From contig SFDE01000015.1 of assembly GCA_004558805.1 (NCBI GenBank), positions 1 through 64,000 of the forward strand: a DNA stretch of 64,000 bases, written 5' to 3'. This stretch comes from Faecalibacterium prausnitzii. GTDB taxonomy: Bacteria; Bacillota; Clostridia; Oscillospirales; Ruminococcaceae. Made by a program: the position numbers and the translations under genes. Under the pieces are notes generated by a model that ran no database searches, was not told where the DNA came from, and saw nothing but the letters and a program-made list of their open reading frames with translations. This document shows, one piece after another, positions 26,588 to 35,591 of the stretch (its first letter is position 1; every line of letters starts with the position of its first letter).

Positions 26588-27637
26588 TCAATTCTTCAGT
26601 TTGGGGTCAAAAGCATCGCGGAGACCGTCACCAAACAGGTTGAACACCAGGATCATCACGCTGATCATCAGTGCGGGAGCGATCAGCAGGTGGGGATAGG
26701 TATTCATGCCCTTGACGGCGTCGGTAGCCAGAGAACCCAGAGAGGGCAGCGGTGCTGCAACACCCAGACCGATGAAGCTCAGGTAGCTCTCGGTAAAGAT
26801 GGAGGCAGGGATCTGCAGGGTGGTGGTAACGATCAGGGTACCGATGCAGTTGGTCAGCAGATGCTTCTTGATGATACGACCGCTGGATGCGCCCAGAGCG
26901 CGTGCTGCGGTGACGTACTCGCTCTCTTTCAGGATCAGGATCTGGCTGCGGACGATACGCGCCATGCCTACCCAGTACAGCAGAGCAAAGATGATAAAGA
27001 TGGAGATCATGTTGGGTCCCAGCGTCTGCATCCACTTGAAGCCGGGCTGGGCAGACAGCTTGTCCAGCGGGTCCTTCAGTGCCATGCCCAGCAGGATGAT
27101 CAGCAGGATGTCCGGGATGGTATACAGAATATCGGTGATACGCATCATGATGTTGTCCACCCAGCCGCCAGCAAAGGCGGAGATGGCACCATAGGTAGCG
27201 CCGATGATCAGCACCAGCACAGAAGCGATAAGACCGACAGACAGACTGACACGGGTGCCCATCATGATACGCACCGCAAAGTCACGACCCATACGGTCGG
27301 TGCCCAGGATGTGAGGGAACACCTTTTCGCCGGCGTCGATCCGTGCCTGCTCGGAAGCAGAGTACTCGAAAGGCTTCAGGTTGTTGCTGCCCTTCATCTG
27401 CTCGGAATAGCTGTAAGGCCAGACGGCGGGCAGCAGGTAGGCAAAGATGGCAATGGCAACGATGAACACAAAGCTGACCATAGCGATCTTGTTCTTCTTC
27501 AGGCGGCGCAGACCGTCCTTCCAGAAGTTGACGCTCTCCCGCATGACCACCAGACTCTGCTTTTCTTCATTGCTGGCGGGCAGAAAGTCTTCGGCGTTCA
27601 GCTGCATGCTGAGCGGATTCTTTTTGATATTTTCCAT
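26588..27637 (-). CDS. oppC: Oligopeptide ABC transporter permease
   Basis: 349-aa inner membrane permease of the OppC/DppC class. A cytoplasmic N-terminal 50 residues (FWKDGLRRLKKNKIAMVSF) lead into the first helix, then an extracellular domain with HILGTDRMGRDFAVRIMMGTR cut by a turn, typical of OppC. The EAA loop that docks the ATPase is AARALGASSGRIIKKHLL near residue 250. Five to six membrane helices. It lies 18 nt downstream of oppB. Confidence 0.93.
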   Translation of the reverse strand: MENIKKNPLSMQLNAEDFLPASNEEKQSLVVMRESVNFWKDGLRRLKKNKIAMVSFVFIVAIAIFAYLLPAVWPYSYSEQMKGSNNLKPFEYSASEQARIDAGEKVFPHILGTDRMGRDFAVRIMMGTRVSLSVGLIASVLVLIIGATYGAISAFAGGWVDNIMMRITDILYTIPDILLIILLGMALKDPLDKLSAQPGFKWMQTLGPNMISIFIIFALLYWVGMARIVRSQILILKESEYVTAARALGASSGRIIKKHLLTNCIGTLIVTTTLQIPASIFTESYLSFIGLGVAAPLPSLGSLATDAVKGMNTYPHLLIAPALMISVMILVFNLFGDGLRDAFDPKLKN

Positions 27638-27655
27638 GAAAATCGCTCCTCTCTC

Positions 27656-28573
27656 TTACTGCAGCTTGATGCGGGGATCGATGATCTTGTACAGGATATC
27701 AACGATCACGTTTGCAATGATGACCATGCTGGACAGCAGGATGGTGGTGCCCATGATCATGGTGTAGTCACGGTTGGTGATGGCGGAAACAAAGTCACGA
27801 CCCAGACCGGGCACGGAGAAGATCTTTTCCACCACGAAGGAACCGGTCATCAGGCTTGCCAGCATGGGTCCCACGTAGGTGATGACCGGCAGGATGGCGT
27901 TGCGCAGAGCGTGCTTGAACAGGATCATGAACTGGGACACGCCCTTGGCACGGGCGGTGCGCATGTAGTCCTGACCCATAACATCCAGCAGGCTGGAACG
28001 CATCAGACGGGTGATATATGCAGAAGGGTAGATCGCCAGTGCGGTCACCGGCATGATATAGGAAGCCGCACTGTTCAGACCCACCGTAGGCAGGATCTTC
28101 AGGTTCATGCCGAACTGATACAGCAACAGCACACTGGAGATAAAGCTGGGGATTGCAATGCCGCAGGTAGCGAACACGATGATCAGGTTATCCAGCCACT
28201 TACCCCGGTTGTATGCAGAGATACAACCCAGAGGGATGCCCACGCACAGAGCCACCAGAACTGCGACGCCAGCCAGACGGCAGGACACCGGCAGCTTGCT
28301 TGCGATGATCTGGTTGACGGTACGACCCCGCTGACGCAGGCTCAGACCCAGATCGCCGTGTAACAGGCTCTTCATGTAGTTGACGTACTGCACACTCAGA
28401 GGCTTGTCCAGACCATACTTTTCTGCCAGTGCCTGCTGTGCCGCAGCGCTGATCGACTTTTCTGCCACGAACGGACCGCCGGGGACCAGATTCATGACAA
28501 AAAAGGTAACAGTTGCCACAATAAAGATACTGAAAATACCCATTGCGACGCGCTTGATGATGTACTTTGCCAT
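27656..28573 (-). CDS. oppB: Oligopeptide ABC transporter permease
   Basis: 305-aa permease, first gene of the operon. The N-terminal MAKYIIKRVAMGIFSIFIVATVTFFVMNLVPGGPF (here shown as separate segments IIKRVAMGIFSI and FFVMNLVPGGPF) is the standard OppB start. The EAA loop is RTARAKGVSQFMILFKHALRNA around residues 205-226, given in part. Six helices expected. It is transcribed from a fully consensus promoter with a 190-nt leader. With OppC it forms the channel for peptide import, fitting an asaccharolytic supply of amino acids. Confidence 0.93.
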   Translation of the reverse strand: MAKYIIKRVAMGIFSIFIVATVTFFVMNLVPGGPFVAEKSISAAAQQALAEKYGLDKPLSVQYVNYMKSLLHGDLGLSLRQRGRTVNQIIASKLPVSCRLAGVAVLVALCVGIPLGCISAYNRGKWLDNLIIVFATCGIAIPSFISSVLLLYQFGMNLKILPTVGLNSAASYIMPVTALAIYPSAYITRLMRSSLLDVMGQDYMRTARAKGVSQFMILFKHALRNAILPVITYVGPMLASLMTGSFVVEKIFSVPGLGRDFVSAITNRDYTMIMGTTILLSSMVIIANVIVDILYKIIDPRIKLQ

Positions 28574-28711
28574 CGTTTTACTGCCACTCCATTCCTATCA
28601 ATAGAAGTCTTTTTTCATGTTCCCGATCTTGAGCCACGACCCTCCGCATCCGCATCTCACACTTTGCAGACGTCTGTCCTTGGCACGCGGACAGATTGAG
28701 TCAATAATAAA

Positions 28712-28746
28712 ACGATGGTATCTTGCGGCTGCATAAACACCATCGT
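28712..28746 (-). promoter_or_regulatory. Leader hairpin upstream of oppB
   Basis: ACGATGGT / ACCATCGT 8-bp stem with 19-nt loop near the 5' end of the opp transcript, followed on the minus strand by TTTATTATT; possible attenuator or stabiliser. Confidence 0.45.
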
Positions 28747-28770
28747 CCATAACCGAGAAACACTTTTTTT

Positions 28771-28799
28771 ATTATAGTTTAAGGTGTGTATTTTGTCAA
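28771..28799 (-). promoter_or_regulatory. Consensus promoter of the opp operon
   Basis: Minus strand TTGACA, 17-bp spacer, TATAAT, about 200 nt before oppB. The stretch 28800-28901 is AT-rich with nothing further seen. Confidence 0.93.
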
Positions 28800-28901
28800 T
28801 TCAGTTGAAAAATATTCACTTTATGTAAGTAAAACACGAACAAAATCTGTCACATTTTTGTGGAATTGCACGAATAATTCATGCCATGCAACCACATGCA
28901 G

Positions 28902-30578
28902 TCATTCGTTTCCCCGGTTTATTCCGTAATATTGTTTCTTTTCCCGGTACATCTGTTCGTCTGCTTCCCGCAAAAGCTGTTCCAGGTCTGCTGCATACTG
29001 CCGCCAGACCGCTCCGATGGATGCATCCACCCCGCATTGCTTCAGCTTCTGATGAAGCTGTTCTGTTTTTTGTACAAACGCCTGCTGTTCTGTATCCAGT
29101 ACAAGGACAACAAACTCATCGCCCCCTACCCGATAGGCGTTTTCGCCGAACATTTCCTCCAGGACCCGTGCCGCCCGGATGATCAGCTCATCCCCCGCAC
29201 GGTGTCCCTGACGGTCGTTGACCTTTTTCAGTCCGTTCAGGTCCACATACATGGCTCCCACCCACTCCGGGCTGACCTGCCGAGTCATTTCCAGCACCTC
29301 AATGTACCGGTTGCGGTTGTAAAGCCCTGTAAGAGTATCGTGGTAGCTGAGCCTGCGCAGATACTGCTGCTGTTTGCGGCGCTCCAGACTGTTGGTGACA
29401 AAGAACTGGATGGAGGCAAGGAGGGTGGCGTCCTCGTAATGACAGGTGGGGTTGTCCACCCCCAGAAAGCCGATGACCTCATCTTCCCGCAGCAGGGGCA
29501 CCGCCAGCAGACGCCACACCTGCTGCTGCTTCAGCATCTCGTAGCTGGGGCGACCTTTTTCCTGTTCCAGATCCGGCATGTAGTAGACTCTTGCCTTGCG
29601 GAAGCTTTCCATCCACACTGCAATGACCTCCAGCGGCACCTCCTGCAGATTATCCTTTTGGGCGCTGACTTCCCCGCCCCGGACCCACTCGTAGGTGTTC
29701 ACCAGCACATTCCGGGCAAAGTCGATCTCAAACAGATAGGTACGGTCTGCGCAGAAATAGCCGTTGACAGTCTCCAGCAGGTTTTTCAGCCCCTCATCCA
29801 CCGTGTTGCCGGCAGAAAGCTTCTCCACACAGCGATTCAGGATGGTGGCGATCTCCAGACGTTCCCGGATCTGGTTTTTGGTCCGTTCCGCCTGTGCCAG
29901 TTCCCGGTTCTGGGTGGTGGTGGCAACCACGAACAGCAGGATCATCATAACTCCAATGGACAGATCTATAAGAGAGATCTCGCTGCCGATGATCTGGCTT
30001 GCAGATGCCGCCACCGGCAGGATCACGCAGGCACAGATGACGATAAACCGTCCCCGGGTCAGGTTTTTCCGCCGGGAAAGAATAAAACAGAACTCCAGCA
30101 TCATTCCCGCCGCCAGCAGCACCATTGCCACCGGAAAGGTGTCGCTGCGGTGGTAGATGTTCTGGTCGTCTATGTAGTAGAAGAGGTCGCTGAACTGAGC
30201 GATGATCACCAGCACTACGCCGCAGGTACAGATCCCCTCCACCATCCGGGCGCATAGGGGCACCTTTCCCGTTCCGGAGTCCAGAAGGTAGCAGCAGATA
30301 TACCGATGGAACATCAGCAGCACCAGAAACAGCCCCGCATACACAATAAAATTAGTAATGTACATCACATTCCGGCTTAAGACGCCCGGCGTTCCCTGGG
30401 TATACCAGCCCAGACCATCGCTGAGCAGCAGCACCCCTGCCGCAAGCTGGGCGCACATGAGCCATCGGCGCTTTGTGCGGTTGTATCCCTCGCCCAGCGA
30501 AAGACAGAATGCTGCCATAAGACAGAACAACCCGCCCCACAAAAGCAGGGCAACATTGACGAACTGTCGGTTGATCAT
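28902..30578 (-). CDS. Membrane-bound GAF-GGDEF diguanylate cyclase
   Basis: 558 aa. The N-terminal half (residues 1-215) has about seven hydrophobic segments forming a membrane sensor; a short coiled linker (QNRELAQAERTKNQIRERLE) joins a GAF-like domain (about 240-385, with FLGVDNPTCHYED) to a GGDEF domain at the C terminus. DTLTGLYNRNRYIEVLE and YRVGGDEFVVLVLD are intact, so it should make cyclic di-GMP from GTP. The RxxD product-inhibition site is not present at the usual place just before GGDEF. No c-di-GMP receptor or EAL/HD-GYP gene is in the window. Its signal is unknown. Confidence 0.9.
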   Translation of the reverse strand: MINRQFVNVALLLWGGLFCLMAAFCLSLGEGYNRTKRRWLMCAQLAAGVLLLSDGLGWYTQGTPGVLSRNVMYITNFIVYAGLFLVLLMFHRYICCYLLDSGTGKVPLCARMVEGICTCGVVLVIIAQFSDLFYYIDDQNIYHRSDTFPVAMVLLAAGMMLEFCFILSRRKNLTRGRFIVICACVILPVAASASQIIGSEISLIDLSIGVMMILLFVVATTTQNRELAQAERTKNQIRERLEIATILNRCVEKLSAGNTVDEGLKNLLETVNGYFCADRTYLFEIDFARNVLVNTYEWVRGGEVSAQKDNLQEVPLEVIAVWMESFRKARVYYMPDLEQEKGRPSYEMLKQQQVWRLLAVPLLREDEVIGFLGVDNPTCHYEDATLLASIQFFVTNSLERRKQQQYLRRLSYHDTLTGLYNRNRYIEVLEMTRQVSPEWVGAMYVDLNGLKKVNDRQGHRAGDELIIRAARVLEEMFGENAYRVGGDEFVVLVLDTEQQAFVQKTEQLHQKLKQCGVDASIGAVWRQYAADLEQLLREADEQMYREKKQYYGINRGNE

Positions 30579-30697
30579 CCGTCATTCCTCCCTATTCCCT
30601 ATATTCCCATATTCCCCGGAGCCTTTCCTGCCTTTCTGCAGGCGCTCCTTGTACACAGTATACCATAAGTCCGCCACACTGTGTTACACTTGTGCAA

Positions 30698-30739
30698 CAA
30701 AAAAGCGCCGTTTCCCGCCTTTTTGGCAAAAAACGACGC
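30698..30739 (-). terminator. Intrinsic terminator of yebC
   Basis: GCGCCGTTT / AAACGACGC stem (one non-Watson-Crick pair) with inner GCC/GGC; minus strand ends in TTTTTTG. Confidence 0.8.
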
Positions 30740-30779
30740 CCTTTCTTTTTATATGACCGGCTTACCGCCGCAGACCGCC

Positions 30780-31517
30780 TTATTCCGGCAGGTCCTCCTC
30801 GTTCTCCAGGCTGTGCCAGACGTTCTGCACGTCATCGTTGTCCTCCAGAGAATCCAGCAGCTTGCCCATGAGCTTGAGCTGATCGGGATCGGTGAGGCGG
30901 GTGGTGGTCATAGGCACCATGGCGAGGTCATCGGACAGGATCTCGTAGCCCTTCTCTTCCATTGCCTTCAGCACGGCAGAGTAGTTCTCGGGATCGGTGG
31001 TGATCTCTGCAGCCTCTTCGCCTGCATCAAAGTCCTCAGCACCGGCATCCAGAGCATCCATCATTGCCTCATCGGCGTCCTTGTCTTCCAGAGAGATGTC
31101 GATGACGCCCTTCTGGTTGAACAGGAATGCCACGCAGCCCATAGCGCCCAGATTGCCGCCGTTCTTGTCGAAGTAGTGGCGCAGGTCTGCAGCGGTACGG
31201 TTGCGGTTGTCGGTGAGGGTCTCCACCATGACAGCAACGCCGCCGGGACCGTAGCCCTCGTAGGTAATCGCCTCAAACTCGGTCTTATCGCCGCCCTCAG
31301 CCTTCTTGATGATACGCTGGATGTTATCGTTGGGCACGCTCATGCGCTTTGCCTTGGCGATCAGGTCAGCCAGCTTGCTGTTGGAAGCGGGGTTGGGACC
31401 GCCATCACGAACGGCAACGCTGATCTCGCGACCGATCTTGGTAAAGACCTTGGCGCGGGCGCCGTCAGTCTTTTCCTTCTTGCGCTTAATGTTGTTCCAT
31501 TTGCTATGTCCGGACAT
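30780..31517 (-). CDS. yebC: YebC/PmpR-family protein (TACO1-like)
   Basis: 245-aa cytosolic protein of the YebC family, described as DNA-binding regulator (PmpR) and, for relatives, as a translation factor relieving ribosome stalling. The start MSGHSKWNNIKRKK is the family hallmark, with AGGAGG 6-7 nt upstream of the ATG at 31517; a longer in-frame extension is open but not conserved. Later motifs: TKIGREISVAVRDGG, YEGYGPGGVAVMVE, LTDNRNRTAADLRHYF (in part), GAMGCVAFLF. It has its own promoter and terminator. It may help translate proline-rich or other stalling sequences; target not visible. Confidence 0.95.
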   Translation of the reverse strand: MSGHSKWNNIKRKKEKTDGARAKVFTKIGREISVAVRDGGPNPASNSKLADLIAKAKRMSVPNDNIQRIIKKAEGGDKTEFEAITYEGYGPGGVAVMVETLTDNRNRTAADLRHYFDKNGGNLGAMGCVAFLFNQKGVIDISLEDKDADEAMMDALDAGAEDFDAGEEAAEITTDPENYSAVLKAMEEKGYEILSDDLAMVPMTTTRLTDPDQLKLMGKLLDSLEDNDDVQNVWHSLENEEDLPE

Positions 31518-31610
31518 GGAAAGAGCCTCCTGTATTTTATCGAATCTCCGCCTGCGGGCAGACGGGCTGTGGTCGCCCGCATGTGGCAGCACACAAAATC
31601 TAACTCTATC

Positions 31611-31639
31611 ATTTTAACACAACCGCGGTGCCGGTTCAA
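31611..31639 (-). promoter_or_regulatory. Predicted promoter of yebC
   Basis: Minus strand TTGAAC, 17-bp spacer, TAAAAT. Confidence 0.65.
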
Positions 31640-31695
31640 GCCTTATCCGGGCAGTTTTCCGCCGGATACGAGGCAAAATCCCCGGTCGCAGCCTT

Positions 31696-33243
31696 TTACA
31701 GCAGCCGCAGCGCCTTGGGATAGTGGTTTTTCACCCGTCCCCCGGACGCCTTGCCGCCGCCCAGCGCCCAGCCGTCCACGGTGACGCAGCACCAGCCGTC
31801 TGCAGCGGTGCGTGCCTCTATCTCCCTGCCGGACAGGTACTCGGTGACCCGGGGGTCCGCAAGGGTCAGCTGCTCCTGATTTGCGCACAGGCTGCCAAAG
31901 GCGGTAAACAGGTGGTGTTCCGGCACAAAACGTCCTTTCTGGACGCTGCCCACGAACACTCCTGCCCGCAGCATATGAAGGTTGGTGTGGGGGAAGGGCA
32001 CCGGCAGCAGCACTCCGCCGCCATGGACCACCGCCGGGCGGTGTGCCAGAACAGGAAAGTACTTTTCCGCAAACGCCTGCCATGCTTCCAGGCTCTGCGC
32101 CGGGGTGCTCTCCCCTGCCGCCGCCTCCCGGCTGCGCCTGCCGCCCTGCACCGCCTCCCGGCAGACCCGGCTGTTTTCCCGCCGTGCAGTCCGCCCCTCC
32201 GGTGCTTTTGCCGCCTTTGTGCCCTTGCCCTTTGCCTTTTTGCTGCTTTCTGCCGCTGCGGCAAGCCAGAGCTGCTCCTCCTGGGTGTACTCTTCTCCCG
32301 CAGGCAGCGGGCGGGGGGTGCCTGCTTTTACTAACCGTGCCATAAAGTGCCCCTCGCCGCCCTGACAGGGCCAGATGCGCCGCACCATGGTCACGTCCAG
32401 CGGCAGACCGCCGGTGCGGTTTGCCTCTCCTTCGCTGCCAAAGGTGTAGTCCACATTGCCCAGCACGTCAGCAAGTTCAAACTCCGGGTGACGCTGCAGG
32501 AACGCCGCCACCTGTCCTTCGTCCTCCTCCGGGGCAAAGGTGCAGGTGGAGTACACCAGCTGTCCGCCGGGGGCAAGGGCGGCGGCGGCGCAGTCCAGGA
32601 TCTGTGCACCCAGCTCTGCGCACTGCTGCACCAGCGTTTCGCAGTGCTGCTGCCGTGCCACCGGCTCCTTGCGGAACATGCCCTCCCCGGAGCAGGGGGC
32701 GTCCACCAGGATCCTGTCAAAGAATTCCGGCAGCGCCTCGGCAATGCGGGCGGGAGTCTCGTTGAGGATCACTGCATTGGAGACCCCCATCCGCTCCAGA
32801 TTGCTTTTAAGGATCTCGGCACGGGCGGCAACATACTCGTTGCTCACCAGCACCCCCCGCCCCTGCAGGGCGGCGGCAAGCTGACTGCTCTTGCCGCCGG
32901 GGGCAGCGCAGAGGTCCAGCACCCGCATCCCGGGCTTTACCCCCAGCAGAGGTGCCGCCGAGGACGCCGAGGGTTCCTGAGAATAGAACACACCTGCGTG
33001 ATAATAGGGATGTCGCCCGGGGCGGAACTCCGCTTCCGGACCGTTCTGCACCACAAACGCCTGTCGGCAGAAAGGGGACGCTTCCAGCGGCAGGTCCGCC
33101 TTTGCGGCAAACTGTTCCGGTGTGGCGCGCAGCGCTGACACCGTCACGCCCCGTGCCGCCTCTTCCCGGGGGGCTGTATAGAGCGTATCGTACCGGTCTC
33201 CCAGCAGCTGCCGCTCCCGGCGCTCAAAATATTCAGTAGGCAT
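31696..33243 (-). CDS. rRNA m5C methyltransferase, RsmB/RsmF (NOL1/NOP2/Sun) family
   Basis: 515-aa SAM-dependent RNA cytosine-C5 methyltransferase. SAM site VLDLCAAPGGKSSQLAA near residue 110; motif IV ILVDAPCSGEGMFRK near 178 with its cysteine; motif VI LVYSTCTFAPEED near 233 with the catalytic cysteine. The C-terminal part after a lysine/alanine/arginine-rich linker (about 330-375) looks like the RsmF PUA-like RNA-binding domain (LHMLRAGVFVGSVQKGRFVPEHHL split). The layout fits RsmF/YebU-type enzymes that modify 16S rRNA; the exact site is unknown. GAGG lies 9 nt before the ATG. Confidence 0.9.
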   Translation of the reverse strand: MPTEYFERRERQLLGDRYDTLYTAPREEAARGVTVSALRATPEQFAAKADLPLEASPFCRQAFVVQNGPEAEFRPGRHPYYHAGVFYSQEPSASSAAPLLGVKPGMRVLDLCAAPGGKSSQLAAALQGRGVLVSNEYVAARAEILKSNLERMGVSNAVILNETPARIAEALPEFFDRILVDAPCSGEGMFRKEPVARQQHCETLVQQCAELGAQILDCAAAALAPGGQLVYSTCTFAPEEDEGQVAAFLQRHPEFELADVLGNVDYTFGSEGEANRTGGLPLDVTMVRRIWPCQGGEGHFMARLVKAGTPRPLPAGEEYTQEEQLWLAAAAESSKKAKGKGTKAAKAPEGRTARRENSRVCREAVQGGRRSREAAAGESTPAQSLEAWQAFAEKYFPVLAHRPAVVHGGGVLLPVPFPHTNLHMLRAGVFVGSVQKGRFVPEHHLFTAFGSLCANQEQLTLADPRVTEYLSGREIEARTAADGWCCVTVDGWALGGGKASGGRVKNHYPKALRLL

Positions 33244-33348
33244 TCAGCATTTCCTCCTGTGGGATGTATAAAGCCGCCCTGTGGGGCAACACTATCTGCT
33301 GTGAGGGCAGCCGCCCCCGCGTTTTGAAACCGAAAGGAGAACTACACC

Positions 33349-33525
33349 ATGGAAAACCGCAGTGACAACCGCACCAACAATTGCAAGAACCAGACCACCA
33401 GCCGCAGCAGCAATTCCGCCCGGAACAGCGCCACCAACGAGCACAAACACCCCAACCAGTACACCAAGGGTGCCGACGACGAAAGCGCCAAGAACTCCAC
33501 CGGCGGCAAGAGCGCCAAAAACTGA
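33349..33525 (+). CDS. 58-aa Asn/Ser/Lys-rich disordered small protein
   Basis: A short gene with a good ribosome site (AAAGGAG, 8 nt spacing) and a following terminator shared with mrnC. The product starts MENRSDNRTNNCKNQ and ends GGKSAKN. It is almost only polar: about ten Asn, ten Ser, many Lys, Arg and Thr, one Cys, no hydrophobic core, so it should be disordered and basic. I do not recognise a family. Small basic proteins of this style may bind nucleic acids, and a spore-type role cannot be excluded, but nothing proves it. It is divergent from the methyltransferase gene (105 nt apart). Confidence 0.65.
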   Translation: MENRSDNRTNNCKNQTTSRSSNSARNSATNEHKHPNQYTKGADDESAKNSTGGKSAKN

Positions 33526-33586
33526 CCCTGACGGGCTGACGGTCCTCTGAGAGACCCCAGCCGGTCCGGCATTTCTCCTTACAGCA

Positions 33587-33636
33587 AAGCCCGCTGCCCT
33601 CCGGCACTGTTTTCCAGTGCGGAAAGCAGCGGGCTT
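33587..33636. terminator. Bidirectional terminator between small gene and mrnC
   Basis: AAGCCCGCTGC / GCAGCGGGCTT 11-bp stem with an inner CCGGCACTG / CAGTGCGG pair. Confidence 0.85.
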
Positions 33637-33644
33637 CCGGCGTT

Positions 33645-34055
33645 TTACAGTTGTTTTTCGTTGGGGTCGAACTGCTGCCACAGGGTCTCAAAAAGCTCCT
33701 GCACCCTGCCCAGCTGACCGTTGAGATACAGCCAGCCCAGCAGGCACTCAAAGCCGGTGGAAGCACGGTACTCCTCCGGAGAGGCGTGCTTTGCCACGCT
33801 TGCCTTGCTGGCATTGCGTCCCCGCTTGAATACCGCCAGTTCGTCCTCGGTGAACAGCGGCTCCAGCAGCTGCTCTTCCCGGAACTGTGCCCGTGCCGAG
33901 ACGTACTTGACCTTTTCTGCGTTCAGCCTGCCGGCAGACAGCCGGTGGTGCTCCACCAGCCGCTGACGCACCAGCAGTTCCAGCACGCTGTCCCCCACAA
34001 AGGCAAGCGCCAGCGGGCTCAGCTCCCGGGGGTCGATCTTTTCGGGTTCGTTCAT
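33645..34055 (-). CDS. mrnC: Mini-ribonuclease III
   Basis: 136-aa dimeric RNase III-like nuclease without a dsRNA-binding domain, which matures 23S rRNA ends in Gram-positives. The catalytic core shows LALAFVGDSVLELLVRQRL near residue 15, with the acidic residue of the first helix, FKRGRNAS near 77, and EYRASTGFECLLGWLYLNG near 95 carrying the second acidic pair. The ATG at 34055 or the adjoining one at 34058 may be used; both follow AAGAGG. It sits 13 nt behind obgE, in one transcript. Confidence 0.92.
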   Translation of the reverse strand: MNEPEKIDPRELSPLALAFVGDSVLELLVRQRLVEHHRLSAGRLNAEKVKYVSARAQFREEQLLEPLFTEDELAVFKRGRNASKASVAKHASPEEYRASTGFECLLGWLYLNGQLGRVQELFETLWQQFDPNEKQL

Positions 34056-34068
34056 CATGACCTCTTAC

Positions 34069-35352
34069 TTAGAAGATATAATCGAACTGATACTCGCCGA
34101 TGAGGATGGTATCGTTCTCTTCCACGCCCTTGGCGACCAGAGCATCCAGAATGCCGCTCTCGCCCAGCTGACGCTGGAAGAACTGCAGGCTCTCGTAGTC
34201 GTCCACGTTGCTGCCTGCCAGAATATACTCCAGCCAGGGAGCTTCCACGCTCCACACGTGTGCTTCCATCCGCTTGATGGTAAAGTCCCGGCTGCCCGCC
34301 TTCTTCTCGGTCTTTTTGTACTCCGGAGCAAACACCGGCACAGCGGGAATGTCCTTCAGGCGGTTGTACACCAGACCCGGCAGCTCCCGCACACCCTGCA
34401 TGGTGGCAGCGGAGATGGGGAGGAAGGTGAGACCTTTCTGCTCCACATACTTGCGGAACTCCTGGATCTGCTCCGGGGTGGCAAGGTCGCACTTGTTGCC
34501 GACGATGATCTGAGGACGCTGTGCCAGCTCCGGGCTGAACCGTGCCAGCTCGGTGTTGATCTTCTCAAGGTCCTCCTTGGGGTCCCGGCACTCGCTGCCG
34601 GAAACGTCCACCACATGCAGCAGCAGGCGGCAGCGCTCCACATGGCGCAGGAAGTCATGTCCCAGACCGATGCCCTCGCTGGCACCCTCAATGAGACCGG
34701 GGATATCGGCGCAGACAAAGCTGGCGCCCTCCCCCACCGACACGACGCCCAAGGTGGGCACCAGAGTGGTGAAGTGATAGTTGGCGATCTTGGGCTTTGC
34801 GGCACTGATGGTGGAAATGAGGGTGGACTTGCCCACATTGGGGAAACCGATGAGACCCACGTCTGCAATGAGCTTCAGCTCCAGAGTTACCCGAATGTCC
34901 TCACCGGGCATACCGGGCTTTGCAAACTTGGGGATCTGACGGGTGGGGGTGGCAAAGTGGGCATTGCCGTAGCCGCCTCTGCCGCCCTTTGCCACAGTGA
35001 CCGGGTCGTGGTCCGACAGGTCTGCGATTACCAGACCGCTTTCGGCGTCCTTGATGACGGTGCCCAGCGGCACCTTGATCACCAGATCCTCGGCGTTCTT
35101 GCCGTGGCACAGGCTTGCGCCGCCCTTGCCACCTTCCGGTGCCACATACTTGCGCTTGTAGCGGAAATCCATCAGGGTGGACAGGTGATCGTCCGCCACA
35201 AAGATGATGTCGCCGCCTCTGCCGCCGTCGCCGCCGTCCGGACCGCCTGCCGCCACGAACTTCTCCCGGTGGAAGCTCACTGCACCATCGCCGCCCTTGC
35301 CCGCATGGAGCCATATCGTGGCGATGTCGATAAAGTTAGTCTGTGCTGCCAT
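34069..35352 (-). CDS. obgE: Ribosome-assembly GTPase Obg
   Basis: 427-aa GTPase for 50S assembly and stress control. The glycine-rich Obg fold occupies the first 160 residues (HAGKGGDGAVSFHREKF, GGDGGRGGDIIFVAD, GGKGGASLCHGKNAEDL). The G domain has P-loop GFPNVGKSTLIS near 167, ADIPGLIEGAS switch II, NKCDL (NKxD) near 283 and the SAAT G5 loop. The C-terminal OCT domain follows (residues 345-427). The start at 35352 has GGAGGGG upstream and gives the usual N terminus; longer reading is not conserved. Downstream of L21/L27 as in most bacteria, though separated here by a terminator and a repeat. Confidence 0.95.
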   Translation of the reverse strand: MAAQTNFIDIATIWLHAGKGGDGAVSFHREKFVAAGGPDGGDGGRGGDIIFVADDHLSTLMDFRYKRKYVAPEGGKGGASLCHGKNAEDLVIKVPLGTVIKDAESGLVIADLSDHDPVTVAKGGRGGYGNAHFATPTRQIPKFAKPGMPGEDIRVTLELKLIADVGLIGFPNVGKSTLISTISAAKPKIANYHFTTLVPTLGVVSVGEGASFVCADIPGLIEGASEGIGLGHDFLRHVERCRLLLHVVDVSGSECRDPKEDLEKINTELARFSPELAQRPQIIVGNKCDLATPEQIQEFRKYVEQKGLTFLPISAATMQGVRELPGLVYNRLKDIPAVPVFAPEYKKTEKKAGSRDFTIKRMEAHVWSVEAPWLEYILAGSNVDDYESLQFFQRQLGESGILDALVAKGVEENDTILIGEYQFDYIF

Positions 35353-35399
35353 ACAGCCCCTCCTTGGTTTTATACGTTGGTTTATCTCTCCCCTGCCGG

Positions 35400-35505
35400 G
35401 AGCTCCTTCCGTCATCGCTTGTGCGATGCCACCTCCCTCAAGGAGGGAGGCTTTAAGGCTCCCTCTTTGAGGGGGCTGGCGCCGTAGGCGACTGGAGGAG
35501 TTTCT
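35400..35505. repeat. Palindrome-rich interspersed repeat (MITE-like) between obgE and rpmA
   Basis: Four adjacent short palindromes: CATCGC/GCGATG at 35413-35428, CCTCCCTC/GAGGGAGG at 35432-35450, CCCTC/GAGGG at 35461-35473, and CGCC/GGCG near 35480-35490. The pattern resembles the short palindromic repeats scattered in Clostridia genomes. It is non-coding. Confidence 0.6.
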
Positions 35506-35539
35506 GTCAGGCAATCAAAAAGAGAGTTCTTCATCAAAA

Positions 35540-35567
35540 AGAGCCGAACCACAAAGGGTCCGGCTCT
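35540..35567 (-). terminator. Intrinsic terminator of rplU-rpmA
   Basis: AGAGCCG / CGGCTCT stem with 14-nt loop; minus strand continues TTTTTGATG. Confidence 0.87.
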
Positions 35568-35591
35568 ACGGTTGCAGATTTTAGAAAGAAG

